DNA of 64,000 nucleotides from Carboxylicivirga mesophila. Its GTDB lineage: Bacteria > Bacteroidota > Bacteroidia > Bacteroidales > Marinilabiliaceae. Below the pieces are notes generated by a model. The model made no database searches. It saw only the letters and a list, made by a program, of their open reading frames with translations, and was not told the origin of the DNA. Below are positions 1 to 10,700 of the stretch, one piece after another (position 1 is the stretch's first letter; the number at the start of each line of letters is the position of its first letter). Position numbers and translations under genes: made by a program. Location: the NCBI RefSeq assembly GCF_018271975.1, contig NZ_JAGUCN010000004.1, forward strand, positions 1 to 64,000. Reading direction: 5' to 3'.

Positions 1-983
1 TGTGAAATGATTCCGTTTTTCAATTCCTTGCCTAGAATATCATACAGTTTGTAAGCTAATTTGTTGTTAATGCCTGAAATCTGAATAAGCTCTGTCGCAG
101 GGTTCGGGTAAACACTAATGGTATTGGGCGATGTCACATCCTCAACGTCTGTTGATACAAGATTAAGCTTCACTATTTTGCCGTCTTCCTTTGAAATATA
201 CAGATCGTTTCCATTGTGAGCAATACCTAAGGGTAGTGACAGGTAGCTTATAACATCAATTACATCAGGATTCGTTTGTGTTACATCAATCTTGGAAACT
301 TTGTTATGCTCATAGCGTGCAATATACAGTTCATCTCCTATGAAATGTATATCTTCTAAATAACCTAAGCCACTGGCTATGGTAACGGCATCAGCAGAAG
401 GATTGGTAGTGGTAATTTTGATTATAGTTCCGTTGTCATACTGAGCAATATATAATTCATCATCTCTGAATGCTAATCCGGCAGGTCCTGATAAACCAGT
501 CTTAACATCTGTAGCAACCGGCGTTGGGTCATTAAGGTTGATTTTAACTACTTTATTTCCTTGATAGAGTGCGATATAAAGTATGTCATTGATAAGAACC
601 AGACCATCAGGTTCTGTCGCACTTCCAAAGCTCATAATTTCAGTGGCATTTGGAGTGGAGATGCTTAAGTCCATCTTGATGACTTTAAATTGAGAAGCAT
701 CGGCTATGTATAATTCATTTCCTCTATATGCAAGTCCCCATGGTTTAAAAACTCCTAAGATATCGGTTATAACCGGATTAGGACTGTCAATATCAATTTT
801 GGAAACTTTATCATTATCAGCATCTGCAATATATAGTTCATTTTCAATAAAAATAATCCGTGTAGGCTTGCCGAATCCATTAACAACTTCAGTAACCTGA
901 GCAAAAAGGCTATTTGTAGTGAAAAGCAAGGTGATAATAAGTGATATTCTGAAAATATGACGAGGGTATATAATGTGTTTCAT
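1..983 (-). CDS. Secreted beta-propeller (NHL/SMP-like) protein with type IX sorting domain, 3' end outside window
   Basis: Read on the minus strand from the ATG at 981-983. About 327 codons are in the window and the stop lies beyond base 1. The N-terminus is a signal peptide (hydrophobic stretch ending SLFAQ). It is followed by about six repeats of roughly 43 residues with the pattern 'NELYIADxxxxKVxKIDL', as in beta-propellers of the NHL or YVTN type. The last visible part (ISVYPNPATE, then YKLYDILGKEL) is a typical type IX secretion C-terminal domain, so the protein is probably exported and anchored at the surface or released. The ligand or function is unknown. Repeats and sorting domain are seen directly; export by T9SS is inferred from the family. 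Confidence 0.85.
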   Translation of the reverse strand, partial: MKHIIYPRHIFRISLIITLLFTTNSLFAQVTEVVNGFGKPTRIIFIENELYIADADNDKVSKIDIDSPNPVITDILGVFKPWGLAYRGNELYIADASQFKVIKMDLSISTPNATEIMSFGSATEPDGLVLINDILYIALYQGNKVVKINLNDPTPVATDVKTGLSGPAGLAFRDDELYIAQYDNGTIIKITTTNPSADAVTIASGLGYLEDIHFIGDELYIARYEHNKVSKIDVTQTNPDVIDVISYLSLPLGIAHNGNDLYISKEDGKIVKLNLVSTDVEDVTSPNTISVYPNPATELIQISGINNKLAYKLYDILGKELKNGIIS

Positions 984-1214
984 ATTGTATATTTTTAATA
1001 AATGGTAATATGGCTCTAATGCCAAAAAAACAAATCGTTTTACTGTCAATTTATTTTCCAGCATGTGCATCTGAAAATCTGGTGTACATTGATTTTATAC
1101 ACGATACCTGTTTGCTTCGCTTTAACTTGTCAGAGCAATGTTATGACTTTTGTTGCTAAAGCTTAGTTGTATTGTGCTTTACCGTTTAATACCAAGTTCT
1201 GATGCATAATAGGT

Positions 1215-1308
1215 ATTTAATGCATGCTCTGTTGCGAGGGCACAGTAAATCCGGACCGGTACATAATAGACCCGGCACCGGCGTGTTATGGTGCGTAATG
1301 CATTAAAT
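1215..1308. repeat. Long-armed inverted repeat / hairpin downstream of the His-Cys-rich gene
   Basis: A perfect 11-bp inverted repeat (atttaatgcat at 1215-1225 and its complement at 1298-1308) encloses GC-rich sequence with several CCGG units. The right arm overlaps the stop codon of the minus-strand gene ending at 1303. It could be a transcript-end structure, although no clear T tract follows. The rest of the 984-1302 gap shows no gene I can support. Confidence 0.45.
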
Positions 1309-1707
1309 TGAATATGGAGGGGCCCGAAGTGAAGTGGTATTACGAAACCTCTCAGGCGGTACTTTTTTGTTGATAGCAGCCGCGTATCCGATAGTTTTTT
1401 TGATAACAAACTTTCTGGCTGGACTATGATTTACAAAAAAGAGCGAAGGTTTATCCTCTGCTTCATTGTTGACCGAACTGATTGAAAAAAAACAAGTTTT
1501 ACAATCATGTTTTTCATGTTCATGCTCCAGGTGAGAGCAAGCATGGTGTTTGAATAACAGGTCGTTTAGCGCATCGATAGCATCGCAGCATGCTATGGTT
1601 GTATCAAGTGCAACCGGCTGATGGTTATGGGGTATTACATTGTATGAAAATACAATGCCGTACAGCAGTAACAAAACCGAGGATATGTTGGAGCGCCATA
1701 AAAACAT
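1303..1707 (-). CDS. Small exported His/Cys-rich protein, possibly metal-related
   Basis: A 134-residue protein with an N-terminal hydrophobic segment (about residues 8-22) that looks like a signal peptide or membrane anchor. The middle is rich in possible metal ligands: HNH near residue 27, CC near 40, and a cluster HHACSHLEHEHEKHDCKTC around 54-72. Bacteroidota often encode small proteins like this next to metal transport genes, but no transporter lies beside it here. The family is not recognised, and metal binding is inferred from composition only. The gene is alone, between a long gap and the AraC regulator. Confidence 0.6.
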   Translation of the reverse strand: MFLWRSNISSVLLLLYGIVFSYNVIPHNHQPVALDTTIACCDAIDALNDLLFKHHACSHLEHEHEKHDCKTCFFSISSVNNEAEDKPSLFFVNHSPARKFVIKKTIGYAAAINKKVPPERFRNTTSLRAPPYSI

Positions 1708-1867
1708 TTTGCAAGTATACTCTTTTTTTGGCTTGATACAAACATCAAAAGGCCTTGTAAATACTGCTGATTATAAAAAGTTTAGTCCTTCAAAAATGGT
1801 AGGAAATAGCCATGGAAGTTGTGCAGAAAGGGTTTTTAGCTGATTATCGAGTGATTCATCTTACCTG

Positions 1868-2746
1868 TTAACCTTTCAACTCTGTTTTATAAGCTTTGGG
1901 TGACATATTCATAACTTTCTTAAATATTCGGGAAAAGTAAAAAGCATCCTCGTAACCAACTTTTAAAGCAATTTCCTTGATTTGTAAATCACTATGGTCG
2001 AGCAGGTGGCAGGCCTGTTGTATGCGTAGGTGGATGAAGTAGTCAAGTGGCGGTTTACCGGTGTTTTTCTTAAAAGCATAGGAGTAGTGGGAGGCCGACA
2101 GCCCAACGTTTTTTGCCAGCTTATCCAGGGTAAGTTTGTCACCAAGGTGCTGACGCATATATATAATAGAACGATCAATCATGTTAGTGCTTTCTTCGTT
2201 GCTTATTTGCCTGAACTGGCTCAGGTAGCGAAAAGAGCCAAGCAGATACCACAAGCAGATGTTGGCATAATTGATGTTGTCAGGACTAAATCCCATCTCA
2301 ATGTTGGCAAATATTTCACTAAACAGGCGCAGCCGGTCTTTTATTCTGTCGTATGAAGAGGGGAGGATGTTTTGGGCAGACCTGCTGTTGTTTGAAAAAT
2401 GATGGGCAATACGTCCATTGTAGTGAATCCAATATATTGTCCATGGATTATCGTTGTTAGCTGCATATGAATGCGCTTTTCGGGGAGGTATTATATAGTA
2501 CTGGTTGGCCGTGAGCGTCACCTTTATGCCATCTACAGATACCCATCCGCCACCTTCAGTACAATATATCAGAATATACTGGCTGCAGCCTTGTTGACGA
2601 CAGCGATAGTGGTTGCTCGCTTTGGGATAGAATCCTATATCCGTAATGTATAGCTGGCCGTTATGAGGCTCCTCTTTAATGAGCTCAATAATGTGGTCTG
2701 GAATAACAAAAGTACGTTCGCCGTCAAAGCCTTCTTTTTTGATCAT
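1868..2746 (-). CDS. AraC-family transcriptional regulator
   Basis: A 292-residue protein with an N-terminal cupin-like sensing domain (about residues 20-150, including IIPPRKAHSYAA) and a C-terminal pair of HTH motifs (LDKLAKNVGLSASHYSYAFK, then IKEIALKVGYEDAFYFSRIFKK) of AraC/XylS type. The reading frame runs on to 2884, but I chose the ATG at 2744-2746: it gives the usual family length and the upstream extension looks unrelated. The gene is divergent from the sugar porter at 2887, so it probably controls the porter/DUF5107/GH2 genes in response to a sugar. That role is inferred from arrangement. Confidence 0.85.
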   Translation of the reverse strand: MIKKEGFDGERTFVIPDHIIELIKEEPHNGQLYITDIGFYPKASNHYRCRQQGCSQYILIYCTEGGGWVSVDGIKVTLTANQYYIIPPRKAHSYAANNDNPWTIYWIHYNGRIAHHFSNNSRSAQNILPSSYDRIKDRLRLFSEIFANIEMGFSPDNINYANICLWYLLGSFRYLSQFRQISNEESTNMIDRSIIYMRQHLGDKLTLDKLAKNVGLSASHYSYAFKKNTGKPPLDYFIHLRIQQACHLLDHSDLQIKEIALKVGYEDAFYFSRIFKKVMNMSPKAYKTELKG

Positions 2747-2886
2747 CACAGGGAATAATAAGTGTATTGGCGAAAGTAATAAAATAGTCCATGTATTTAG
2801 TAGTGAAATCCATTTTAAAGCCCGGTTGCTATTAGTTTTTTTGTCTATGTCAGAAGCAATAGAAAAAACTAAATAACAGCACAAAG

Positions 2887-4278
2887 ATGAATTCGGTTAA
2901 TTACAATATAAAATACATTTTCGCTATATCCATGGTTTCGGCCATGGGAGGCTTACTTTTCGGCTATGATTGGGTTGTAATAGGTGGTGCTAAACCATTT
3001 TATGAGCTGTATTTTAATATCTCTGATTCGACCTCTCTACAGGGGTGGGCCATGAGTTGTGCATTAATTGGTTGTTTACTGGGAGCTATAACGTCGGGGG
3101 TGTTGAGCGACAGGCTTGGGCGTAAACGCCTGTTGCTGACTTCTGCATTTCTGTTTGCTTTGTCTGCTATCGGAACCGGTGCCACCAGTCAATTTAGCTT
3201 ATTTGTGTTTTATCGTATTGTTGGTGGAATAGCCATTGGCCTGGCTTCCAATTTATCGCCAATGTATATAGCTGAGGTTTCGCCGGCTCATTTGCGGGGT
3301 AGATTTGTGTCTCTCAATCAGCTAACTATTGTGGTCGGTATTTTGGCTGCTCAGCTTGTTAACTGGCAGATAGCAGAGCCTGTGCCCCTGAATGCCGATA
3401 GTTCAGCTATTCTTGCTTCCTGGAATGGACAGGTTGGTTGGCGATGGATGTTTTGGGCAGAGCTTATACCGGCCGGTTTGTTTCTCATTTTATTGTTTTT
3501 TGTGCCTGAAAGTCCCCGTTGGCTGGCAAGAGCAGGCAATGAACAGCAGGTTAAAGGCATCTTGGCGAATATAGGAGGGCAAAACTATGCCCGAACCGAG
3601 TACCAGAATATTGTTTCTAGCCTTGATGCCGATAGTGATAAAATAAGTTGGCGAACGCTTGTTCAGCCTCGGCTGAAGAACGTGCTGTTGATAGGGGTGG
3701 TGCTCGCTGCTTTTCAGCAATGGTGCGGCATCAATGTCATATTTAATTATGCCCAGGAGGTGTTTGCCGCGGCAGGGTATGGTGTGTCCGAAATTTTATT
3801 CAATATTGTGGTGACAGGCAGTGTCAACCTTATATTTACATTTCTGGCTATTTACACGGTCGATTTATTTGGTCGGCGTGTTCTAATGTTGGCCGGTGCC
3901 GGCGGATTGGCCGGTATCTATCTGTTGATTGGTGTGGCTTATTACTTTAATATTATTGGATGGCCATTACTTCTGTTGGTTGTGGCGGCCATCGCCTGTT
4001 ATGCCATGTCATTGGCCCCCATAACCTGGGTGGTTTTGTCAGAAATATTCCCCAATAAAATAAGAGGAGCCGCAATGGCGGTGGCTACTGTTTCGCTCTG
4101 GTTAGCCAGTTTTCTGTTGACCTATACATTTCCGATACTCAATAGATGGCTTGGCGCATATGGAACCTTCTGGTTATATGGGCTGATATGTGTGGCCGGG
4201 TGGGTGTTTATCTATCGGAAACTGCCTGAAACAAAAGGAAAAACCTTGGAAGAATTAGAAGAGGAATTGGTTAAGTAA
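2887..4278 (+). CDS. MFS sugar porter (XylE/GalP-type sugar:proton symporter)
   Basis: A 463-residue membrane protein with about twelve hydrophobic segments and the sugar-porter signatures: GGLLFGYDWVVIGG in helix 1, DRLGRKR after helix 2, PESPRWLA before the central loop, DLFGRR in the second half and PETKGKTLEELE at the C-terminus. The family imports monosaccharides such as xylose, galactose, glucose or arabinose with protons across the inner membrane. The gene is first in a co-directional set with the DUF5107-TPR and GH2 genes, suggesting uptake of the sugar they release or process. The exact sugar cannot be told from sequence. Confidence 0.92.
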   Translation: MNSVNYNIKYIFAISMVSAMGGLLFGYDWVVIGGAKPFYELYFNISDSTSLQGWAMSCALIGCLLGAITSGVLSDRLGRKRLLLTSAFLFALSAIGTGATSQFSLFVFYRIVGGIAIGLASNLSPMYIAEVSPAHLRGRFVSLNQLTIVVGILAAQLVNWQIAEPVPLNADSSAILASWNGQVGWRWMFWAELIPAGLFLILLFFVPESPRWLARAGNEQQVKGILANIGGQNYARTEYQNIVSSLDADSDKISWRTLVQPRLKNVLLIGVVLAAFQQWCGINVIFNYAQEVFAAAGYGVSEILFNIVVTGSVNLIFTFLAIYTVDLFGRRVLMLAGAGGLAGIYLLIGVAYYFNIIGWPLLLLVVAAIACYAMSLAPITWVVLSEIFPNKIRGAAMAVATVSLWLASFLLTYTFPILNRWLGAYGTFWLYGLICVAGWVFIYRKLPETKGKTLEELEEELVK

Positions 4279-4412
4279 GTCGCGTTCGATTTCGTGTTTT
4301 TAACCAGTACGCTTACAACCGTAATTATTTAGTGTGTTTAACTATGTGCAGTTGGTCCGATTGGCCATATATCTGGTTGTGCAACTGTATGTAAGACAAT
4401 ATAAATTTGAAG

Positions 4413-7400
4413 ATGAATAGTATAGTTAAGGCCTGGAGCCAGAAAATAATTATCCCAACCTACGAAGTGGGGCAACCAGAAAAGAATCCGATATTTCTTG
4501 AGAAAAGGGTATATCAGGGAAGTAGCGGAGTTGTATATCCTTACCCGGTTATCGAGAAGATTGAAGATACTAAGGTTGATAAAGAATGGAATGCTGTTTA
4601 TCTGGAGAATAAATACCTGAAGATAATGATACTGCCAGAGCTTGGTGGGCGCGTGCAGATGGCTTATGATAAAATTAAGCAGCGTCATTTTGTGTATTAT
4701 AACCAGGTTATCAAACCGGCCCTGGTGGGCTTAACAGGTCCATGGATATCAGGAGGTATTGAATTCAATTGGCCACAGCATCATCGCCCGTCCACTTATG
4801 AACCTGTAGATTCATGCATTGAAAACAATGCCGATGGCAGTGTTACAGTGTGGTGCAGCGAAGTGGAACGGATGTTTCGGACCAAAGGCATGGCGGGATT
4901 TACTTTGTATCCCGATAGGGCCTATCTCGAAATAAAAGTTAAATTGTATAACCGCACTGCGCATCCTCAATCATTCCTCTGGTGGGCAAATCCGGCTGTT
5001 AAAGTCAATGATGATTATCAGTCTGTTTTTCCTCCTGACGTGGATGCGGTGTTTGATCATGGCAAACGGGATGTATCCAGTTTCCCAATTGCAACAGGTA
5101 CCTATTATAAAGTCGATTATTCGGAAGGAGTTGATATTTCGCGCTACAAAAATATACCTGTCCCCACCAGTTATATGGCCATTGCTTCCAAATATGATTT
5201 TGTTGGAGGATATGAAAATGATACCCAGGGCGGGTTGCTTCATGTGGCCGACCATCATGTGTCGCCCGGCAAAAAACAGTGGACCTGGGGCAATGGCGAC
5301 TTCGGACAGGCCTGGGATCGCAACCTGACCGATGAAGATGGGCCTTATATTGAGCTGATGTGTGGGGTTTACACAGACAATCAACCCGATTTCTCGTGGT
5401 TGCAACCATATGAAGAGAAGAGCTTCAACCAATATTTTATGCCATACCGTGATTTGGGTGTGGTCAAAAATGCGACCAAAGAAGCGTTGCTGAATCTTGA
5501 AACAAAGGATGGAAAGACACGCCTGCAGGTGTATGTGACAGGTGAGTACCAGGGGGCGTCTATCACTCTTATAAAAGATAAAGAGCCGGTGTTACAGGAA
5601 ACACTGGACTTGTCACCCGACAGGGGCTATGAACGTACGCTCGAAGCAATGGATATAGTGCCTGGCCTACATGTTTGTGTGCGGGACCATTACGGGCGGG
5701 TACTTGTGGAATGGGAGCCTGAGCAGGAAGAGCTTAAGCCCATCCCGGATCCGGCAAAACCGTCAAAAGAGCCGAAGGATATTCAATCCGTTGAACAATT
5801 ATTTCTGAGAGGACTGCACCTCGAACAATACCGTCATGCCACCTACAGTCCACTTGACTATTACCAGGAAGCTCTGAGAAGAGAGCCGGGTGATGTGCGT
5901 TGTAATAATGCCATGGGACTATGGCTGATGCGAAGGGGGCAGTTTGCCAAGGCAGAGCCCTATTTCAGAAGGGCTATTGCAACGCTTACAGAACGAAATC
6001 CTAATCCGTATGATGGAGAGCCCTACTATCATTTAGGTTATTGCCTGCGTATGCTAGGCCAGCAGGAGGAGGCTTATGGCGCCTTTTTTAAGTCAGCGTG
6101 GAACGGAGCATGGCAGGACAGTGGCTTTTTTAATGCAGCTCTCATCGACTCAGAGAGAGACGATTATGTCAAAGCTCTGGAGTTAACTGACCGGTCGCTG
6201 TGGCGCAATTGGCTCAACCAGAAAGCACGTCATCTGAAAATTGTGTTGCTGCGTTTGTTGAACAGGCAGGAGGAGGCCCTGAGAACAGTGGAGGAATCAT
6301 TGGCCTTGGACCAGTTTAACTTTGGGGCAATCTATGAAAAATACCTGTTGTTGGATGACAGCTCCGTATTAGAACAGCTGCATATACTGATGCGCGGTAA
6401 TGTTCATAACTTTATTGAGTTTTCTTTGGATTATGCCATGGCCGGCAGGTGGCAGGAAGCCAATGCCTTTATTTCGATGTATATTGAGGCATGCAAGGGC
6501 GACATCTACCCGATAGCCTCTTACTTTAAGGGCTATTACCTGATGAATGCAGGCAACACAGCTGAAGCTAAAGCAGCGTTTGAAGCAGCCCGTAATGCCA
6601 AAGCCGATTTTTGCTTCCCTAACAGGCCTGAAGAGTTAATGGCATTGCAACAAGCAGTATGTATCCATCCTGAGGATGCGAAAGCCTACTACTACATGGG
6701 TAATTACTGGTATGCCGGACGTCAGTACAACGAGGCCATTCAATGCTGGGAGAAGTCACGTAGTCTGGATGCAACGTTTCCAACCGTACATCGTAACCTG
6801 GCATTGGCATATTTTAATAAGCAGAATAACAGTCAGCAGGCTCTGGATTCCTTAGACAAAGCTTTTGAACTGGATACAAGCGATGCGCGTGTATTCATGG
6901 AATTGGATCAGTTGTGCAAAAAGCTGAATTTATCACCTGAAGAGCGCTTGCAGAAGCTTGAAGCATATCCGCAGTTGGTACTTGAGAGAGATGACTTATA
7001 CCTCGAAAGGGCCACGCTGTACAACTTACTTGGGGAGCACCATAAGACCCTGGAGTTGATTTCGAGTCGCCAGTTTCACCCCTGGGAAGGTGGTGAAGGT
7101 AAGGTTACCGGGCAGTTTGTGATGAGCCATATCGAAATTGCCAAAGAAGAGATTTCTAAAGGAAATGCCAGTGAGGCTATCAGGCATCTGGAGGCAGCCC
7201 GTATCTACCCGTTCAACCTGGGTGAAGGAAAGTTACCCGGTACACAGGAGAATGATATTGATTATTGGATGGGTTGCACCTATGAAATGTTGGGGGAGCA
7301 TGAAAAAGCAAAAGAAGCCTGGGAGGCTGCTTCAACAGGGTTATCCGAACCCTCAGTTGCAATGTATTACAACGATCAACAGCCCGATAAGATTTTTTAT

Positions 7401-7709
7401 CAGGGACTCGCACTCCTAAAACTGGGAGATGAGAAAAGGGGCAGAGGCCGATTTAATAAACTTCTTAAGTATGGCGAGAAAAACTTGTTTGTGCCATTTG
7501 CCATGGATTACTTTGCGGTATCGCTGCCCGACCTCTTGATATTTGAAGATGTGTTGCAGGAACGCCATGAACAGCATTGCTATTATTTAATGGGTTTGGG
7601 CTACCTGGGACTTGGAGAGAAGCACAAAGCCAATGCTGCCTTTGAGAAGGTGTTAAGCGGCAATGTTACACATCCAGGCGCATTAATACACGTCAAAACA
7701 TTTATTTAG
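4413..7709 (+). CDS. DUF5107 domain protein with C-terminal TPR repeats
   Basis: A 1098-residue protein without a signal peptide. Residues about 15-350 match the DUF5107 domain as I know it (EKRVYQGSSGVVYPYPV, LPELGGRVQMAYDK, WISGGIEFNWPQHHRPSTYEP), a fold thought to resemble galactose-mutarotase/glycoside-processing beta-sandwiches. From about residue 450 onward there are repeated TPR helices such as DVRCNNAMGLWLMRRGQFAKAE and PYYHLGYCLRMLGQQEEA. The ATG at 4413 is preferred over the in-frame TTG at 4407. It lies between a sugar porter and a GH2 enzyme, so a cytoplasmic role in carbohydrate handling is likely. No biochemical function is established to my knowledge. Confidence 0.85.
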   Translation: MNSIVKAWSQKIIIPTYEVGQPEKNPIFLEKRVYQGSSGVVYPYPVIEKIEDTKVDKEWNAVYLENKYLKIMILPELGGRVQMAYDKIKQRHFVYYNQVIKPALVGLTGPWISGGIEFNWPQHHRPSTYEPVDSCIENNADGSVTVWCSEVERMFRTKGMAGFTLYPDRAYLEIKVKLYNRTAHPQSFLWWANPAVKVNDDYQSVFPPDVDAVFDHGKRDVSSFPIATGTYYKVDYSEGVDISRYKNIPVPTSYMAIASKYDFVGGYENDTQGGLLHVADHHVSPGKKQWTWGNGDFGQAWDRNLTDEDGPYIELMCGVYTDNQPDFSWLQPYEEKSFNQYFMPYRDLGVVKNATKEALLNLETKDGKTRLQVYVTGEYQGASITLIKDKEPVLQETLDLSPDRGYERTLEAMDIVPGLHVCVRDHYGRVLVEWEPEQEELKPIPDPAKPSKEPKDIQSVEQLFLRGLHLEQYRHATYSPLDYYQEALRREPGDVRCNNAMGLWLMRRGQFAKAEPYFRRAIATLTERNPNPYDGEPYYHLGYCLRMLGQQEEAYGAFFKSAWNGAWQDSGFFNAALIDSERDDYVKALELTDRSLWRNWLNQKARHLKIVLLRLLNRQEEALRTVEESLALDQFNFGAIYEKYLLLDDSSVLEQLHILMRGNVHNFIEFSLDYAMAGRWQEANAFISMYIEACKGDIYPIASYFKGYYLMNAGNTAEAKAAFEAARNAKADFCFPNRPEELMALQQAVCIHPEDAKAYYYMGNYWYAGRQYNEAIQCWEKSRSLDATFPTVHRNLALAYFNKQNNSQQALDSLDKAFELDTSDARVFMELDQLCKKLNLSPEERLQKLEAYPQLVLERDDLYLERATLYNLLGEHHKTLELISSRQFHPWEGGEGKVTGQFVMSHIEIAKEEISKGNASEAIRHLEAARIYPFNLGEGKLPGTQENDIDYWMGCTYEMLGEHEKAKEAWEAASTGLSEPSVAMYYNDQQPDKIFYQGLALLKLGDEKRGRGRFNKLLKYGEKNLFVPFAMDYFAVSLPDLLIFEDVLQERHEQHCYYLMGLGYLGLGEKHKANAAFEKVLSGNVTHPGALIHVKTFI

Positions 7710-7751
7710 GATACTTATTCGATGCAATTAAAAAAAATTAAATACAGCACA

Positions 7752-10700
7752 ATGAACAGTAAAATAGTAATGCTATTTGTTAGTTTCCTGCTAGTTGGTA
7801 ATATATACGGTCAGTATAGCATCGACTTGCAGGGGACCTGGAATGTTGAACTTGATACCGAAAATGTCATCTTCAAACAGACAGATAATACGTTTAAAAA
7901 GAGCGGCACAATACCTTTGCCAGGCTCTCTGGCTGAAAACGGATATGGTGAAAAAACAGTAGGATCGGATTATGGGGTGCTTACACCCGAATACAAGTAT
8001 ATTGGCAAGGCCTGGTACACGCGTACGGTAGATATACCTAAATCATGGAAAGGTAAGAGGCTAACCTTGACTCTTGAGCGGGTATTATGGCAGTCCAGAG
8101 TATTGGTGGATGGTCGGGAGCTGAGTGTGCAGGATGCCTTGGGCACCCCACACATCCATGAACTGGGTGCCATATCTCCGGGGCGGCATGAGCTGACAGT
8201 TATGGTGGATAACGAGATGATCTTCAATATTGGTGATAAAGGGCACGCTTACGGCGAGTACACGCAAAGCATCTGGAACGGGATGACTGGCAGGATGGAA
8301 TTAAGCGCCAGTGACCAGGTCCGGATCGATGCCGCTGATACCTATTCTGATATCACACAGCACAATCTAAATATAAAGGTGCAGGTGCAGTCAGCTCTAA
8401 ACACCTCAGGGACTATGACGTATGAGATTCGATCGGTGAGCACGGGAGAAGCCCTTATCACTGGTGAGGCAGCGTGTAATTTTACCAAAGGCGCCAACGG
8501 ATTTGATATTGATGTGGATGTGGCCAATAAGCTGACTAAATGGAGCGAGTTTACGCCTGAGACCTATGTATTGCAACTTGATTTGAAAGCAGGTAAGGAG
8601 AAAGGATCGTTTGAGACAGAGTTTGGTTACTGCGAGATAAGTCATAACGGCACACATGTGCTGGTTAACGGAAACCCTGTCTTTTTGAGGGGCAATCTCG
8701 ATTGTGTTCATTTTCCACTTAAAGGATATGCATCATCTGACCTGGACGACTGGATAAGAATATTCAGAATATATAAGGAATACGGATTGAATCACGCACG
8801 CTTCCATTCGTGGTGTCCGCCTGAGGCTGCCTTTAAGGCGGCTAACCGGGTAGGTATCTATCTGCAGGCCGAGGCATCTATATGGATAGATTGGTGGATG
8901 AGTGTTGATATGACTAAAGAAGGACGCCCCGAAATGAACACCAAAGGCTTTCCAAAGGGACTTGGGCATGATAGTGTGCGTGATAGTTTTGTTGTGGCAG
9001 AAATGAATCGCGTGGTCGACGTATATGGCAATCATCCATCCTTTACAATGTTTTGCATTGGCAATGAACTGGGTAATTCAGATTTTGAAGCAATGAGCCA
9101 GTGGGTTGCCGAGTTGAAAAAGAATGACAACAGACGGTTGTATGCGGTTTCAACTGCCAGAACAATAACTGACGTGGATGATTACTGTGCAACGCACTAC
9201 ATACAAGGTGTTGGGGGCACACGAGGCCTGAAGGGTGCTCATACAGATTGGGATTTTGAGAAAGTGTATTCGAAAATGAATATTCCCATTATTGCCCATG
9301 AAATTGGTCAATGGCCTGTTTATCCGCAATGGACAGAAATTGAAAAATACACGGGTGTGCTGAAAGCTAGGAATTTCATGGAATTCAGAGAACAGGCGGA
9401 GGAAAATGGCATTGTAGATCAGGATTATGACTTTGCAATGGCTTCCGGTGCATTAAACCAGATATTGTATAAATATGAAACAGAATCGTTTTTGCGCACA
9501 AAAAGCTGTGCCGGTGTTCAGCTACTAAGCATGCAGGATTATCAGGGACAGGGTGAAGCTCTTATTGGTTGGCTGGATGCACACTGGGAAAGCAAAGGCA
9601 TTGTTACCCCCAAAAAGTTCAGGGAACATTTTAATACCACCGTTCCCTTGTTGCGGATGAAGAAGTTTGTTTGGTCGGCCGATGAACGTTTTGAGGCAAG
9701 TGCTCAGTTGGCTCACTTTGGCAACGCGGAGCTGTTGGCTGATTGTATATGGGAAGTTAAAAACTCATCAGGTCAGATGGTACAGGCGGGAGTGTTTAAG
9801 GGTAAACAATTTCCTATGGGCTCATTAACCGATTTGGGAAAAATTAATATCGACCTGGATGGATGTGACAAGGCTGATAAGCTGACTGTGTGCATCAGAT
9901 TAGAGGGAACAGAGTTTCAGAACGGCTGGGACATATGGGTGTACCCTAAGAGTGTGCCAGAAAAACAGACAGGCGACGTGTATGTAACGGAGACGCTTGA
10001 TGACACCGTCAAAAGCATGCTTGAAAAAGGAGAGAAGGTGCTGCTGATAGCCAATGAGCTGGGTGTGACTGAGAACTCTGTAAACGCCGGCTTTTATCCC
10101 CTGTATTGGTCCTTAACTTTTTTCCCGGGGCAAGGCAAAACAAATATTGGTCTGCTTGTGCAAAATAATCACCCTGCTTTTGCATCATTTCCCACTTCCT
10201 ATCATTCCGACTGGCAGTGGGAAACAATCAGCAATGATTCAAAAGGGTTTATTTTAAATGAGCTGCCTAAGGCCTATAAGCCAATCGCACAACCCGTTGA
10301 CGATTTTCATCGCAATAACAAAGTTGGTTCCATCTTCGAACTAAAGGTGGGACAGGGCTCTTTAATGGTGTGTGGTTATAACCTAAATGCGTCGCAGCCT
10401 GTGGCCAGACAGCTAAAGCAATCATTGCTTGACTACATGAATACACCTGAATTTAGTCCGTCGCAGGAGGTGAGCTACAAATGGCTTCAGCAGCTGCTGC
10501 CGCATGTGCCCAAAGCAAAAGCCGCCAAACTGCCCAAAGAGTTTGACAATGCAATATTGTATGTCAATGCAGCTGCAAAGGTGACCGACAAGGATGTTGA
10601 TTCGAAATGGACAAAAGAGGCCGATGAGGTGAAGATGGCTGATCATACAGATTATGCGGTTGAGGCCGGTGGTGTTTGGAAAGATAACGATGGCGCAGCA

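Noticed and set aside
1640-1843. Plus-strand frame over the start of the His/Cys-rich gene
   Set aside because: Mostly antisense to the minus-strand gene, which has a signal peptide and better protein features.
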